Shown: positions 9,655 to 19,672 of the stretch, one piece after another | How the letters are laid out: every line of letters starts with the position of its first letter | Numbering within the stretch: the stretch's first letter is position 1 | DNA from: Streptomyces benahoarensis | GTDB lineage: Bacteria; Actinomycetota; Actinomycetes; Streptomycetales; Streptomycetaceae | Direction of reading: 5' to 3' | Assembly (NCBI RefSeq): GCF_007280575.1 | Contig: NZ_VKJP01000020.1 | Span: forward strand, 1-38,361 | DNA: 38,361 nucleotides | Notes under the pieces: generated by a model | Database searches by the model: none | Told to the model about the DNA's origin: nothing | Seen by the model: only the letters and a program-made list of their open reading frames with translations | Program-made: the position numbers and the translations under genes

Positions 9655-10782
9655 TCAGCCGCCCGAGGTGTCCAGTTCGGCGTCGGCGCCGACGCCCGTG
9701 CAGTCGTTGGGGTCGTCGAGCCAGCCGTCGGGCAGGACGACGCGGTCGCGGCCCGAGGTGCGGCCGCGCGGACCGTCGGCGCCCGCGGGCCACGGCTGGT
9801 CGCCGTCGATCCTGCCGAGCAGATCCTCCAGCTCCGCGAGGGAGGAGCTGACGGCGAGGCCGCGGCGCATCTCGGAGCCGACCGCGAAGCCCTTGGTGTA
9901 CCAGGCGACGTGCTTGCGGAAGTCGATCACGCCGCGCTTCTCGTCGCCGATCCACTCGCCGAGCAGCGCCGCATGCCGCACCATCACGGCCGCGACCTGC
10001 TGGAACGTCGGCTCGGTGTACGTACCGGTGCCCTCGAAGGCGGCGACCAGATCGCCGAAGAGCCAGGGGCGGCCCAGGCAGCCGCGGCCGACGACCACGC
10101 CGTCGCAGCCGGTCTCGCGGACCATCCGCAGCGCGTCGTCGGCGCACCAGATGTCGCCGTTGCCGAGCACCGGGATCTCCGGAACGTGCTCCTTGAGGCG
10201 GGCGATGGCGTCCCAGTCGGCGGTGCCGCTGTAGTGCTGGGCGGCGGTCCGGCCGTGCAGCGCGAGGGCGGTGATGCCCTCCTCGGCGGCGATCCGGCCC
10301 GCGTCGAGGTAGGTGAGGTGGCCGTCGTCGATGCCCTTGCGCATCTTCATCGTCACCGGCAGGCTGCCCGCGTTCGCCACCGCATCGCGCAGGATCGCCC
10401 GCAGCAGCGGCCGCTTGTACGGCAGCGCGGAGCCGCCGCCCTTACGGGTCACCTTGGGGACCGGGCAGCCGAAGTTCAGGTCGATGTGGTCGGCCAGATC
10501 CTCGTCGGCGATCATGCGGACGGCCTTGCCGACGGTGTCCGGGTCGACGCCGTACAACTGGATCGAGCGCGGCTTCTCGGACGCGTCGAAGTGGATCAGC
10601 TGCATGGTCTTCTCGTTGCGCTCGACCAGCGCCCGCGTCGTGATCATCTCGCTGACGAAGAGGCCCTTGCCGCCGGAGAACTCCCGGCACAGCGTCCGGA
10701 ACGGGGCGTTGGTGATCCCGGCCATGGGCGCGAGCACCACGGGCGGGGACGCCGTGTGCGGTCCGATCTGGAGCGAGGTCAT
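9655..10782 (-). CDS. dusB: tRNA-dihydrouridine synthase DusB
   Basis: 375 residues. This FMN enzyme reduces specific uridines in the tRNA D-loop. Family features are visible in order: PPVVLAPMAGITNAPFRTLC at the N-terminus, the active-site cysteine in LNFGCPVPKVTRKGGGSAL, the FMN-phosphate region VTMKMRKGI, LHGRTAAQHYSGTADWDAI, and IPVLGNGDIW ... GVVVGRGCLGRPWLF. I chose ATG 10782 (MTSLQIGPHTASPPV), where family similarity begins; AAGGA lies about 12 nt upstream. The frame is open to 11229, but upstream residues are low-complexity. The C-terminal 40 residues beyond the helical domain are unconserved. The gene is separate from its neighbours. Confidence 0.94.
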   Translation of the reverse strand: MTSLQIGPHTASPPVVLAPMAGITNAPFRTLCREFSGGKGLFVSEMITTRALVERNEKTMQLIHFDASEKPRSIQLYGVDPDTVGKAVRMIADEDLADHIDLNFGCPVPKVTRKGGGSALPYKRPLLRAILRDAVANAGSLPVTMKMRKGIDDGHLTYLDAGRIAAEEGITALALHGRTAAQHYSGTADWDAIARLKEHVPEIPVLGNGDIWCADDALRMVRETGCDGVVVGRGCLGRPWLFGDLVAAFEGTGTYTEPTFQQVAAVMVRHAALLGEWIGDEKRGVIDFRKHVAWYTKGFAVGSEMRRGLAVSSSLAELEDLLGRIDGDQPWPAGADGPRGRTSGRDRVVLPDGWLDDPNDCTGVGADAELDTSGG

Positions 10783-11074
10783 GGCAGGCGGATTCCTTCG
10801 GCGGTCGGGGGCGGTGCGGCGCCGGGCGACCCGGCGGTGCGACCTCCCATTGTCCCGCATCCGGCGGGCGGGCCCGGCGGGTGCCTTCCGGACCGGCGGC
10901 CGGGGCCGGGCCGGGGCGTGCGGGGAGGGTCGGACCGGGCCTGCGCCGGGCAACGCCGGACCACACCGTGCAGGCCGGTCCGGGGCGGCGCCGGGCACGC
11001 GGGCGCGCGCAAGGCCGGGCCGGAACCCGTCGTCCGGCCGGGCCGCCCCGCACATATCGTTGTAGCGTTCAACC

Positions 11075-12547
11075 ATGTCTGAGCTGAGCCACCGGCGGCG
11101 CCTGCTCGTCCTGGCGATCTGCTGCATGAGCCTGCTGATCGTCAGCCTCGACAACACCGTCCTCAACGTCGCACTCCCCTCCCTCCAGCGCGAGCTGCAC
11201 GCCTCCGTCTCCGGCCTGCAGTGGACCATCGACGCCTACACGCTGGTCCTGGCGTCGCTGCTGATGCTGTCCGGCTCGACCGCGGACCGGCTCGGGCGGC
11301 GCCGCGTCTTCACCGTCGGGCTGACCGTCTTCAGCCTGGGCTCGCTGCTGTGCAGCCTCGCGCCCAGCCTCACCTGGCTGGTCGTCTTCCGCATGGTGCA
11401 GGCCGTCGGCGGGTCGATGCTCAACCCCGTCGCGATGTCGATCATCACCAACACCTTCACGGAACCGCGCGCGCGGGCCCGGGCGATCGGCGTGTGGGGC
11501 GGCATCGTCGGCATCAGCATGGCCGCCGGGCCGGTCATCGGCGGGCTGCTGGTGGAGTCCGTCGGCTGGCGCTCGATCTTCTGGATCAACGTCCCGATCG
11601 GCATCCTCGCCCTCTTCCTCACCCTGCGGTACGTCCCCGAGTCCCGCGCACCGCGGCCGCGCCGCCCCGATCCGGTCGGCCAGCTGCTGGTCATCGCGCT
11701 GCTGGGCGCCCTGACGTACGCGATCATCGAGGCGCCGGGCACGGGCTGGCTCTCCGCGGAGATCCTGACGTTCACCGCCGTCGCGCTGGCCGCGCTGGCC
11801 GCGCTGATCGGCTACGAGCGGCGGCGCCGCGAACCCCTGATCGACCTGCGGTTCTTCCACAGCGTGCCGTTCAGCGGCGCCACCGTCACAGCCGTCTGCG
11901 CCTTCGCGTCGCTGGCCGGGTTCCTCTTCCTCAACACGCTCTACCTCCAGGACATCCGGGGCCGCTCCGCCCTGGAGGCCGGGCTGTACATGCTGCCGAT
12001 GGCCGGGATGACGCTGGTGTGCGCCCCGCTGTCCGGGCGGCTGGTCGGCAACCGCGGGCCGCGGCTGCCGCTGCTGCTCGCGGGCTGCGCGATGGGCGCC
12101 AGCGGGCTGATGTTCGCGGCGTTCGACGCCGAGTCGACCACCGCGCTGCTGTTCACCGGGTACGTCCTGTTCGGCATCGGCTTCGGCCTGGTCAACGCGC
12201 CGATCACCAACACCGCGGTCTCCGGGATGCCGCGGGCCCAGGCGGGCGTCGCGGCGGCCGTGGCGTCCACCAGCCGCCAGGTCGGCTCGTCGCTGGGCGT
12301 CGCGGTGATCGGCGCGGTACTGGCCGGTGGCGTACGGACCGCGGGCCCGGGCGGCGCGGCGGCCGCGGCCGACTTCGTCGCGGCCGCCCGCCCCGCCTGG
12401 TGGATCATCGCCGGCTGCGGCGCCGCCGTCCTGCTGCTCGGCGCCCTGACCACCGGCGTCCGGGCCCGTACGACGGCCCGCCGCACCGCCGCGCTCTTCG
12501 ACGGCGAGACGGTACCGGGGGTGGCGCGGTCGGGGGCGGGACGCTGA
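11075..12547 (+). CDS. DHA2-family (14-TMS) MFS drug exporter
   Basis: 490 residues, strongly hydrophobic, with EmrB/QacA-type motifs: motif D1 (VSLDNTVLNVALPSLQREL, D26), motif A (GSTADRLGRRRVF) between TM2 and TM3, and motif C (GISMAAGPVIGGLLVE) in TM5, which marks proton antiporters. Fourteen helices fit the length. The substrate cannot be predicted. There is no ribosome-binding site before ATG 11075; CATATCGTTGTAGCGTTCAA lies just upstream, so the mRNA may be leaderless or nearly so. A partial palindrome TTGTAGCGTTCAA (11060-11072) overlaps this promoter region and may be an operator. No TetR or MarR gene adjoins it. Confidence 0.9.
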   Translation: MSELSHRRRLLVLAICCMSLLIVSLDNTVLNVALPSLQRELHASVSGLQWTIDAYTLVLASLLMLSGSTADRLGRRRVFTVGLTVFSLGSLLCSLAPSLTWLVVFRMVQAVGGSMLNPVAMSIITNTFTEPRARARAIGVWGGIVGISMAAGPVIGGLLVESVGWRSIFWINVPIGILALFLTLRYVPESRAPRPRRPDPVGQLLVIALLGALTYAIIEAPGTGWLSAEILTFTAVALAALAALIGYERRRREPLIDLRFFHSVPFSGATVTAVCAFASLAGFLFLNTLYLQDIRGRSALEAGLYMLPMAGMTLVCAPLSGRLVGNRGPRLPLLLAGCAMGASGLMFAAFDAESTTALLFTGYVLFGIGFGLVNAPITNTAVSGMPRAQAGVAAAVASTSRQVGSSLGVAVIGAVLAGGVRTAGPGGAAAAADFVAAARPAWWIIAGCGAAVLLLGALTTGVRARTTARRTAALFDGETVPGVARSGAGR

Positions 12548-12595
12548 GGCCCGGGGCACCGGGCCCCGCGCCCAGACGGTGAGGCCCGGGGCACC
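12545..12595 (+). repeat. 16-bp direct repeats and hairpin after the MFS gene
   Basis: TGAGGCCCGGGGCACC occurs twice (12545-12560 and 12580-12595), the first copy including the MFS stop codon. GGCCCGG-ggca-CCGGGCC (12548-12565) forms a 7-bp hairpin that could end transcription, though no U-tract follows. The copies look like a small duplication at the 3' end. Confidence 0.55.
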
Positions 12596-12652
12596 GTCGG
12601 CCGCCGGGCGGCCGGGCGCCCGCTGACGCGGCTCTCGCCCGGCCCCGCCGGA

Positions 12653-13369
12653 TCAGCGGCCCGGTGCCGCCACGCCGAGGAACCGCAGCACCGCCAGCAC
12701 CCGGCGGTGGTCGGCGTCCGCCTTCGGCAGGTCGAGCTTGGTGAAGATGCTGTTGATGTGCTTGGCGACCGCGCTCTCGCTCACCACCAGCTGCGCCGCG
12801 ACGGCGGCGTTGGAGCGGCCCTCCGCCATCAGCGCCAGGACCTCCCGCTCCCGTGCGGTCAGCCGCTCCAGGGGATCGCTCGCCCGGCGCACCAGCAGCT
12901 GGGAGACGACCTGCGGGTCGAGGGCGGTGCCGCCGCCGGCGACCCGGCGCAGCGCCTCGACGAACTCCTCGACGTCCGCGACGCGTTGCTTGAGGAGGTA
13001 CCCCACCCCGCCGGTGTGGGCCGCGAGGAGATCGGCCGCGTACCGCTCCTCGACGTACTGGGAGAGCAGCAGCACCGCCGTGTCCGGCCACTCCCGCCGG
13101 ATCGACAGCGCGGCCCGAACGCCCTCGTCCGTGAAGCCGGGCGGCATCCGGACGTCCACGACGGCCAGCTCCGGCCGGTGTTCGGCGACGGCGGCCAGCA
13201 GCCCGGCCGCGTCCCCCGCCTCGGCGGCGACCGTGAAACCGGCCATCTCCACCACCTTGACCAGCCCGATCCGCAGCAGGACGGAGTCCTCCGCGATCAC
13301 CGCACGACGCACACCGCTCGCCCCCTCGCTCACGCCGGGCCCGGTGGCAAGCGCCGTCGGCGCGTTCAC
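12653..13369 (-). CDS. NarL/LuxR-family response regulator
   Basis: 238 residues. The receiver domain has acidic residues AEDS, phospho-acceptor D72 in LAVVDVRMPPG and the conserved lysine in GYLLKQ. The output domain is a LuxR-type HTH (LTAREREVLALMAEGRSNAA, then SESAVAKHINSIFTKLDL). I use GTG 13369, whose GTGA overlaps the kinase stop by 4 bp. GTG 13312 (VRRAVIAEDS) is an attractive alternative because GAGGGGG lies 9 nt before it and the receiver begins there, so the first 19 residues are uncertain. It is the partner of the histidine kinase just upstream. A likely target is its own operon or the divergent membrane-protein gene at 14758. Confidence 0.93.
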   Translation of the reverse strand: MNAPTALATGPGVSEGASGVRRAVIAEDSVLLRIGLVKVVEMAGFTVAAEAGDAAGLLAAVAEHRPELAVVDVRMPPGFTDEGVRAALSIRREWPDTAVLLLSQYVEERYAADLLAAHTGGVGYLLKQRVADVEEFVEALRRVAGGGTALDPQVVSQLLVRRASDPLERLTAREREVLALMAEGRSNAAVAAQLVVSESAVAKHINSIFTKLDLPKADADHRRVLAVLRFLGVAAPGR

Positions 13370-14580
13370 CCCGGGCACGGCAGCTCCACACTCATCATCG
13401 TCGGGCCGCCCACGGGGCTGCTCATCCGGAACGTCCCGTCCACGGAACGCACCCGCTGCGCCAGCCCCTTCAGACCGCTGCCCCGGGCGGGATCGGCCCC
13501 GCCCATCCCGTCGTCGGCGATCACCACCCGCAGTATTCCGCCGATCCTGGTGACCGTCACCTCGGCCCGGGTCGCCTCGCGCGCGTGCTTGGCGACATTG
13601 GTGAGCGCCTCGGAGACGACGAAGTACGCGACGCCCTCGACGGCGGCGGCCGTCCGCTCCAGGGGATCGACCCGCAGCCGTACGGGCAGCGGCGCGCGGG
13701 CCGCGAGCCCCGACAGGGCGGCGTCCAGGCCGAGTTCGTCGAGGACGGCGGGGTGCAGCCCGCGGACGAGGTGGTTCAGCTCCTCGATCGCGTCCTTCGC
13801 CTCGCGGTGGGCCGCCTCGATGACCTCCCTGGCCTTCGGCGGCAGGTCGGTGAGGGTCGCCTTCGCCAGCCCGAGGTTGAGCGCGAGGGACACCAGGCGC
13901 TGCTGGGCCCCGTCGTGGAGGTCGCGTTCGATACGGCGGCGTTCGGCGTCCGCCGCGTCCACCGCCCCCGCCCGGCTCGCGGTCAGGTCCTCGACCCGCC
14001 GCTCCAACTCGTCGGAGCGGCTGACGCCCAGCACCGCCCGCCCCACCAGGTTCTCCAGCCGTACCAGCCCGGCGGCGAGTGGGACGACGGCGGCCAGCGC
14101 GAGCAGGCCGAGCCCGGTGAGGTAGGCGGCCTGGGTGGTGTAGCCGGGGTGGCCGATGCGCCACTGCCAGGGCACCGCCCAGATCCACAGCAGCACCGTC
14201 GCCGCGGCCAGCCCCGCCACCAGGAGCGTCAGCAGCAGGAGTTCGAGGGCGCCGAGGAGCGGGCCGATCAGCCCGTTGTAGCCGAACTGCCGCCGCAGCC
14301 GCCGGAGTCCGAGGCGCGGCAGCTCCACCCCGCACAGCGCCCGGAACCGCCACCGCTGGACCTCCGTCAGGCCCGGACCGGCGGCGCAGAGCAGGGCGAG
14401 CGGGGCGGCGAGGATCACCGGCGCGTCCGAGTCGCTGCCGGCCACCGTCGCGCCGAAGAGTACGGCCGCCCACAGGTACAGCGGGACCACGAGCAGATGC
14501 GGCAGCACCCCGGCCGCGAGGAAGAGGAGATCGCGCCGGAGCCGCAGCAGGGCCCGGCGCGACCGGGGCGGGAGGGTCAT
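13366..14580 (-). CDS. Membrane sensor histidine kinase (HisKA_3 type)
   Basis: 404 residues from ATG 14580 (MTLPPRSRRALLRLRRDLLF). The sensor part has about four to six membrane helices (residues 18-45, 55-68, 105-135 and 150-172), with no large extracellular domain. Then come the HisKA_3 dimerisation helix with phospho-acceptor H222 (ERRRIERDLHDGAQQRLVSL), an N-box (YFVVSEALTNVAKHA), and G-boxes (VVIADDGMGG, RGSGLKGLAQRV) of an HATPase domain. Actinobacterial kinases of this architecture often respond to envelope stress, but the signal is not visible. The kinase gene precedes and overlaps the regulator. The frame extends upstream to 14655 without conserved sequence. Confidence 0.93.
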   Translation of the reverse strand: MTLPPRSRRALLRLRRDLLFLAAGVLPHLLVVPLYLWAAVLFGATVAGSDSDAPVILAAPLALLCAAGPGLTEVQRWRFRALCGVELPRLGLRRLRRQFGYNGLIGPLLGALELLLLTLLVAGLAAATVLLWIWAVPWQWRIGHPGYTTQAAYLTGLGLLALAAVVPLAAGLVRLENLVGRAVLGVSRSDELERRVEDLTASRAGAVDAADAERRRIERDLHDGAQQRLVSLALNLGLAKATLTDLPPKAREVIEAAHREAKDAIEELNHLVRGLHPAVLDELGLDAALSGLAARAPLPVRLRVDPLERTAAAVEGVAYFVVSEALTNVAKHAREATRAEVTVTRIGGILRVVIADDGMGGADPARGSGLKGLAQRVRSVDGTFRMSSPVGGPTMMSVELPCPG

Positions 14581-14757
14581 GCCGGAACCGTACGGGGCGC
14601 CCGCGCGGGGCCGCCATGGAGGCGGGGACCGGATCGGGGGTGCACCTGGCACCACCCCGGTCCGGGCCTGTGGGCTACCGACACCGGCAGCCCGGATGAC
14701 AAGGGTGGAGTGCGGGCCCGACGTCCGGGTTCACCGTCGCCGCAAAGGACCCGGATC

Positions 14758-15249
14758 ATGACGCTGCTCCTCAACCCGCCCTCGGTGAAGGCCGGTTGGC
14801 GCCCGCTCGCCGCGGAAGGGCGCCGGTGGCCGGGCCGGGTGCTGACCGGCGCCGGGCTCGCCCTGCTGCCGTGGACCGTCTGCCTCGCCGCGACGCTGCC
14901 GCCCGGGCAGGCCGCGGCGTGGGTGACCCTGGACCTCCTGGAGGCCGCCGCCCTGCTGAACGCGGGCCGCCGCCTGCTGCGCGGCGCCCCGGGGCACCGC
15001 CGTCCCGCGACGGCCGCCGCGCTGCTGCTGCTCGCCGACACCGCCCTGGACCTCGCCACCGCCGCGCCCGGTGCCGAACTGGCCACCGCCGTCGCCATGG
15101 CCCTGGCCGCCGAGCTCCCGCTGGCGGCGGTGTGCGGCGCGCTCGCGCTGCGCCCGGACCGCCCGGCGGCGCGGGGATCCGCCGCGCACAGCACATCGGC
15201 CCCGCCCGCAGCGTTCGCGGGCGGGGCCGACGGCCACGCTCAGAGGTGA
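14758..15249 (+). CDS. Small four-helix membrane protein of unknown function
   Basis: 163 residues from ATG 14758, with AAAGGA about 8 nt upstream. Four hydrophobic segments are visible (LTGAGLALLPWTVCLAATLP; WVTLDLLEAAALLNAG; PATAAALLLLADTALDLATA; ELATAVAMALAAELPLAAVC). I do not recognise a family. It is divergent from the two-component system across 177 bp, a common arrangement for a regulon member. The 3' end of the reading frame contains a perfect 14-bp-arm hairpin (15196-15230), which suggests that the last 18 or so residues are a read-through of what was once the 3' untranslated region. Confidence 0.7.
   Translation: MTLLLNPPSVKAGWRPLAAEGRRWPGRVLTGAGLALLPWTVCLAATLPPGQAAAWVTLDLLEAAALLNAGRRLLRGAPGHRRPATAAALLLLADTALDLATAAPGAELATAVAMALAAELPLAAVCGALALRPDRPAARGSAAHSTSAPPAAFAGGADGHAQR
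15196..15230. terminator. Bidirectional hairpin between membrane-protein gene and glyS
   Basis: A perfect inverted repeat with 14-bp arms (15196-15209 and 15217-15230; TCGGCCCCGCCCGC and its complement) and a 7-nt loop. It lies inside the last codons of the + strand gene and 41 nt beyond the glyS stop at 15271. There is no clear U-tract on either side. Confidence 0.7.
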
Positions 15250-15270
15250 CGGGCGCGTGCCCGGCCGGGG

Positions 15271-16653
<1,383 letters not shown>

Positions 16654-16823
16654 GGTGCTCTCTTCATTACGACGGCGAACGGTGGATGGGCGGCGGCGCT
16701 GCGCGCCGGTGCGGGTGAATGATTCAGGTTACCGGCGGGCGTGCCCCCCGGGCCAAATCGCCTGGGGCACCTCTCCGCTTCCTCCCGGTACCACCCGTCC
16801 CAGGGTTCCGTTCGAACATGTTG

Positions 16824-16853
16824 TTGACAATCGTTTCCACTTTTGTTGAAAAT
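16824..16853 (+). promoter_or_regulatory. znuA promoter, probably leaderless
   Basis: TTGACA (16824-16829), 18 nt, GAAAAT (16848-16853). Initiation would fall at about 16860, at or next to ATG 16861, and no ribosome-binding site is present. Both Zur-like boxes overlap these elements. Confidence 0.55.
16825..16839. promoter_or_regulatory. Zur box 1 upstream of znuA
   Basis: TGACAATCGTTTCCA agrees at 12 of 15 positions with the actinobacterial Zur palindrome TGAAAATCATTTTCA (consensus from memory). It covers the -35 element. Confidence 0.6.
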
Positions 16854-16861
16854 GACAGTCA
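16847..16861. promoter_or_regulatory. Zur box 2 overlapping znuA -10 and start codon
   Basis: TGAAAATGACAGTCA has an exact left half-site TGAAAAT and a TCA end. Its centre lies 22 bp from that of box 1, two helical turns, so two dimers could bind on one face. It reaches the A of ATG 16861, so binding would block both polymerase and start. Confidence 0.65.
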
Positions 16862-17802
16862 TGAACGTACGCCGTCGCATACCCACCGCCGTCCTCGCCG
16901 GAGCCTGTGGCCTCGGCCTTCTGGCCCTCTCCGGCTGCTCCGCCGTCACCACGGGCGGCAGTGGCGGGAAGGTGAGGGTGACGGCGTCCTTCTATCCGAT
17001 GGAGTTCCTCGCCCGGCAGATCGGCGGCGACCACGTCGAGGTGTCCAACCTCACCAAGCCCGGCGTCGAACCGCACGACCTGGAGCTGACCCCCCAGCAG
17101 ACCGGCCGGCTCGGCGAGTCCGACGCGATCGTCTACCTCAAGGGGCTGCAGCCCGCCGTCGACGAGGCGGTCGCCCAGTCCGGCGTCAAGAACGTCGCCG
17201 ACGCCGCCACCATGACCTCCCTGGAGGAGCACGGCGCCGAGGTCGACGGCCACCACCACGGCCACTCCGCTTCCGGGGCCGATGCCGACCCGCACATCTG
17301 GCTCGACCCCGTGAAGTACGCCGAGGTCGCCAAGGGCGTGAGCGCGACGCTGGCCAAGGCCGACCCCGCCCACAAGGCCGACTTCCAGAAGAACACCGAC
17401 GCCTTGATCAAGAAGCTGGACGGGCTGAACGCCGACTTCAGGGACGGCCTGAAGAACCGCGCGTCGGACACCTTCCTCACCACCCACGCGGCCTTCGGCT
17501 ACCTCGCCGAGCGCTACGGCCTGACCGAGGAGGCCATCAACGGCCTCGACCCCGAGTCCGAGCCCAGCGCGAACCGCATCAAGAACCTCCACGCCGTGGC
17601 CGAGAAGCACCATGTCTCGACGGTCTTCTTCGAAACGCTCGCCAACCCGGCCACCGCCAAGGCCCTCGCCGGTGACCTGCACCTGAAGACCGACGTCCTC
17701 GACCCCCTGGAGGGGATCACCGACGCCTCCCGCGGCAAGGACTACTTCGGCGTGATGCACGCCAACCTCGCCGCCCTCCAGAAGGCGCTCGGCACCAAGT
17801 GA
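16861..17802 (+). CDS. znuA: Zinc ABC transporter substrate-binding lipoprotein
   Basis: 313 residues from ATG 16861 (MNVRRRIPTAVLAGACGLGL). TTG 16843 and ATG 16852 also lie in frame but inside the operator. The lipobox LALSGC places lipidated C26 on the outer membrane face. The cluster A-I fold is clear: VTASFYPMEFLARQIGGDHV, PGVEPHDLELTPQ (metal histidine), a His/Asp-rich loop (EEHGAEVDGHHHGH) that captures zinc, DPHIWLDPVKYAEVAKG, THAAFGYLAERYGL and VFFETLANPATAKALA. It delivers zinc to ZnuB/ZnuC. It is first in znuACB and likely repressed by Zur through the two boxes upstream. The stop overlaps an in-frame GTG of the next gene, but a better start for that gene lies 36 bp further on. Confidence 0.94.
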   Translation: MNVRRRIPTAVLAGACGLGLLALSGCSAVTTGGSGGKVRVTASFYPMEFLARQIGGDHVEVSNLTKPGVEPHDLELTPQQTGRLGESDAIVYLKGLQPAVDEAVAQSGVKNVADAATMTSLEEHGAEVDGHHHGHSASGADADPHIWLDPVKYAEVAKGVSATLAKADPAHKADFQKNTDALIKKLDGLNADFRDGLKNRASDTFLTTHAAFGYLAERYGLTEEAINGLDPESEPSANRIKNLHAVAEKHHVSTVFFETLANPATAKALAGDLHLKTDVLDPLEGITDASRGKDYFGVMHANLAALQKALGTK

Positions 17803-17834
17803 CCACTCACCCCGGGCCCACGACGGAGGTCAGC

Positions 17835-18629
17835 ATGGAAGAAACGTCACCCCCGCAGCCCGACCGCCCGGTCATCGCGCTGCGTGGCGCCACCGCGTCG
17901 CTCGGAGCCCGGCCCGTCCTGCGCGGCGTCGACCTGACCGTCCGCACCGGAGAGGTCGTCGCCCTGCTCGGCGCCAACGGCTCCGGCAAGTCCACCGCCG
18001 TCCGCTCCGTCATCGGCCAGGTGCCGCTGACCGGCGGCGACCTCACCCTCTTCGGCACCCCGCTGCGCCGCTTCAAGGAGTGGCACCGCGTCGGCTACGT
18101 ACCGCAGCGCACCACGGCGGCGGGCGGGGTGCCCGCCACGGTCCGGGAGATCGTCGCCTCGGGGCGCCTGGCCCGCAGCCGCTTCGGGCTGCCGCGCCGC
18201 GCCGACCGCGAGGCGGTCCACCACGCGCTGGAGCTGGTCGGGATGGCCGACCGCGCCAAGGACTCCGCCGCCGCGCTCTCCGGCGGCCAGCACCAGCGGG
18301 TGCTGATCGCCCGCGCGCTGGCCGTCGAACCGGAACTGCTGATCATGGACGAGCCGATGGCCGGGGTGGACCTCGCCAGCCAGGAGGTGCTGGCGAGCGC
18401 GCTGCGGGAACAGGTCGCCCGCGGCACCACCGTCCTGCTCGTCCTGCACGAGCTGGGCCCGCTGGAGCCGCTGATCGACCGGGCGGTGGTGCTCCGCGAC
18501 GGCTGCGTCGTGCACGACGGCCCGCCGCCCGAGGCCGTGGGCCAGCACGCCCTGCCCGGCCACGACCACGTCCACCCGCACGCCGACGACACGGCCCCCG
18601 CGATGCTGGGGACGGGACTGCTGAGCTGA
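17835..18629 (+). CDS. znuC: Zinc ABC transporter ATP-binding protein
   Basis: 264 residues. I chose ATG 17835 because ACGGAGGT lies 6 nt upstream; GTG 17799, overlapping the znuA stop, would add 12 unconserved residues. The ABC ATPase signature is complete: Walker A GANGSGKST, Q-loop (VGYVPQRTT), signature LSGGQHQR, Walker B LLIMDEPM, D-loop AGVD and H-loop VLHE. A histidine-rich C-terminal tail (GQHALPGHDHVHPHADD) may bind metal. It energises zinc import with ZnuA and ZnuB; the next gene begins 1 bp after the stop. Confidence 0.94.
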   Translation: MEETSPPQPDRPVIALRGATASLGARPVLRGVDLTVRTGEVVALLGANGSGKSTAVRSVIGQVPLTGGDLTLFGTPLRRFKEWHRVGYVPQRTTAAGGVPATVREIVASGRLARSRFGLPRRADREAVHHALELVGMADRAKDSAAALSGGQHQRVLIARALAVEPELLIMDEPMAGVDLASQEVLASALREQVARGTTVLLVLHELGPLEPLIDRAVVLRDGCVVHDGPPPEAVGQHALPGHDHVHPHADDTAPAMLGTGLLS

Positions 18630-18630
18630 G

Positions 18631-19539
18631 ATGGAAATCCTGACCTACGCCTTCATGCAGCGGGCCCTGATCGCCGCCCTGATCGTCGGCATCACCGCAC
18701 CCGCCATCGGCATCTACCTCGTCCAGCGCCGCCAGTCCCTGATGGGCGACGGCATCGGCCATGTCGCCCTCACCGGCGTCGGCCTCGGCTTCCTGATCAA
18801 CAGCGGCTCGGCCTGGGCCGGTCCGGTGTGGATCGCCACCTTCGTCGCCATCGCCGGTTCCGTCGCCATGGAGCTGATCCGCTGGTACGGGAAGACCCGC
18901 GGCGATCTGGCGCTGGCCATGCTGTTCTACGGCGGCATGGCGGGCGGCGTGATGCTGATGAACCTCTCGGACGCCGGTTCCAACGCCAACCTCAGCACCT
19001 ACCTCTTCGGCTCGATCACCACCGTCTCCGCGCAGGACATGACGGCGATCTGGGTGCTGGCCGCGCTGGTCCTGGCGATCACCGTGGGGCTGCGCCGCCA
19101 GCTCTTCGCGGTCTGCCAGGACGAGGAGTTCGCCCGCGTCACCGGCCTGCCGGTACGGCTGCTGAACCTGCTGATCGCGGTCACCGCCGCGGTCACCGTC
19201 ACCGTCGCGATGCGCGTCGTCGGCCTGCTGCTGGTCTCCGCACTGATGGTGATCCCGGTCGCCGCCGCCCAGCAGATCAGCCGCAGCTTCGCGGTCACCT
19301 TCGCGCTGGCCGTGGCGATCGGCGTCGGCGTCACCGTGACCGGCACCGCGACCTCGTACTACGTCGACGTCCCGTCCGGCGCCACGATCGTGCTCTTCGC
19401 CATCGCCGTCTTCGTCCTCTTCACGCTGCTCGCCGCGCCACTCGCCAGGAAGCGGGCGCGGGCCGCCGCGGGGGGCGCCGACGGGTGCACCCTGGAAGTA
19501 CCCAGGGGCCGCGCTCCGGCGGACGACGTACGGGTCTGA
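18631..19539 (+). CDS. znuB: Zinc ABC transporter permease
   Basis: 302 residues with about eight membrane helices of the ABC-3 family. The N-terminus FMQRALIAALIVGITAPAIG precedes the coupling-loop signature LVQRRQSLMGDGIGHVALTG. Later helices include VGLLLVSALMVIPVAAAQQI and IVLFAIAVFVLFTLLAA. ATG 18631 is 1 bp after the znuC stop, so expression is coupled. The C-terminal 35 residues (RKRARAAAGG onward) are a basic, disordered tail. It forms the membrane channel of the high-affinity zinc importer. Confidence 0.94.
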   Translation: MEILTYAFMQRALIAALIVGITAPAIGIYLVQRRQSLMGDGIGHVALTGVGLGFLINSGSAWAGPVWIATFVAIAGSVAMELIRWYGKTRGDLALAMLFYGGMAGGVMLMNLSDAGSNANLSTYLFGSITTVSAQDMTAIWVLAALVLAITVGLRRQLFAVCQDEEFARVTGLPVRLLNLLIAVTAAVTVTVAMRVVGLLLVSALMVIPVAAAQQISRSFAVTFALAVAIGVGVTVTGTATSYYVDVPSGATIVLFAIAVFVLFTLLAAPLARKRARAAAGGADGCTLEVPRGRAPADDVRV

Positions 19540-19672
19540 CCGGCGGGCGCGGCGGGCGGCCCGCGCCGGGCGGCGCCGCGGGGTCGTCGGTGTTCCCCCG
19601 GCGATCCGGTCATCACCTGGCACAATGGCCACACGCCCGTCCAGGGGGACGACCAGGACCTAGGAGGCAACG

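Noticed and set aside
8113..11082. 989-codon open frame on +
   Set aside because: It runs across the reductase gene in another frame and antisense to dusB. It has Arg/Gly/Pro-rich composition and no motifs.
16716..16726. TGAATGATTCA palindrome as a third Zur box
   Set aside because: It is shorter than the Zur consensus and lies 145 bp upstream of znuA, closer to glyS. Chance cannot be excluded.
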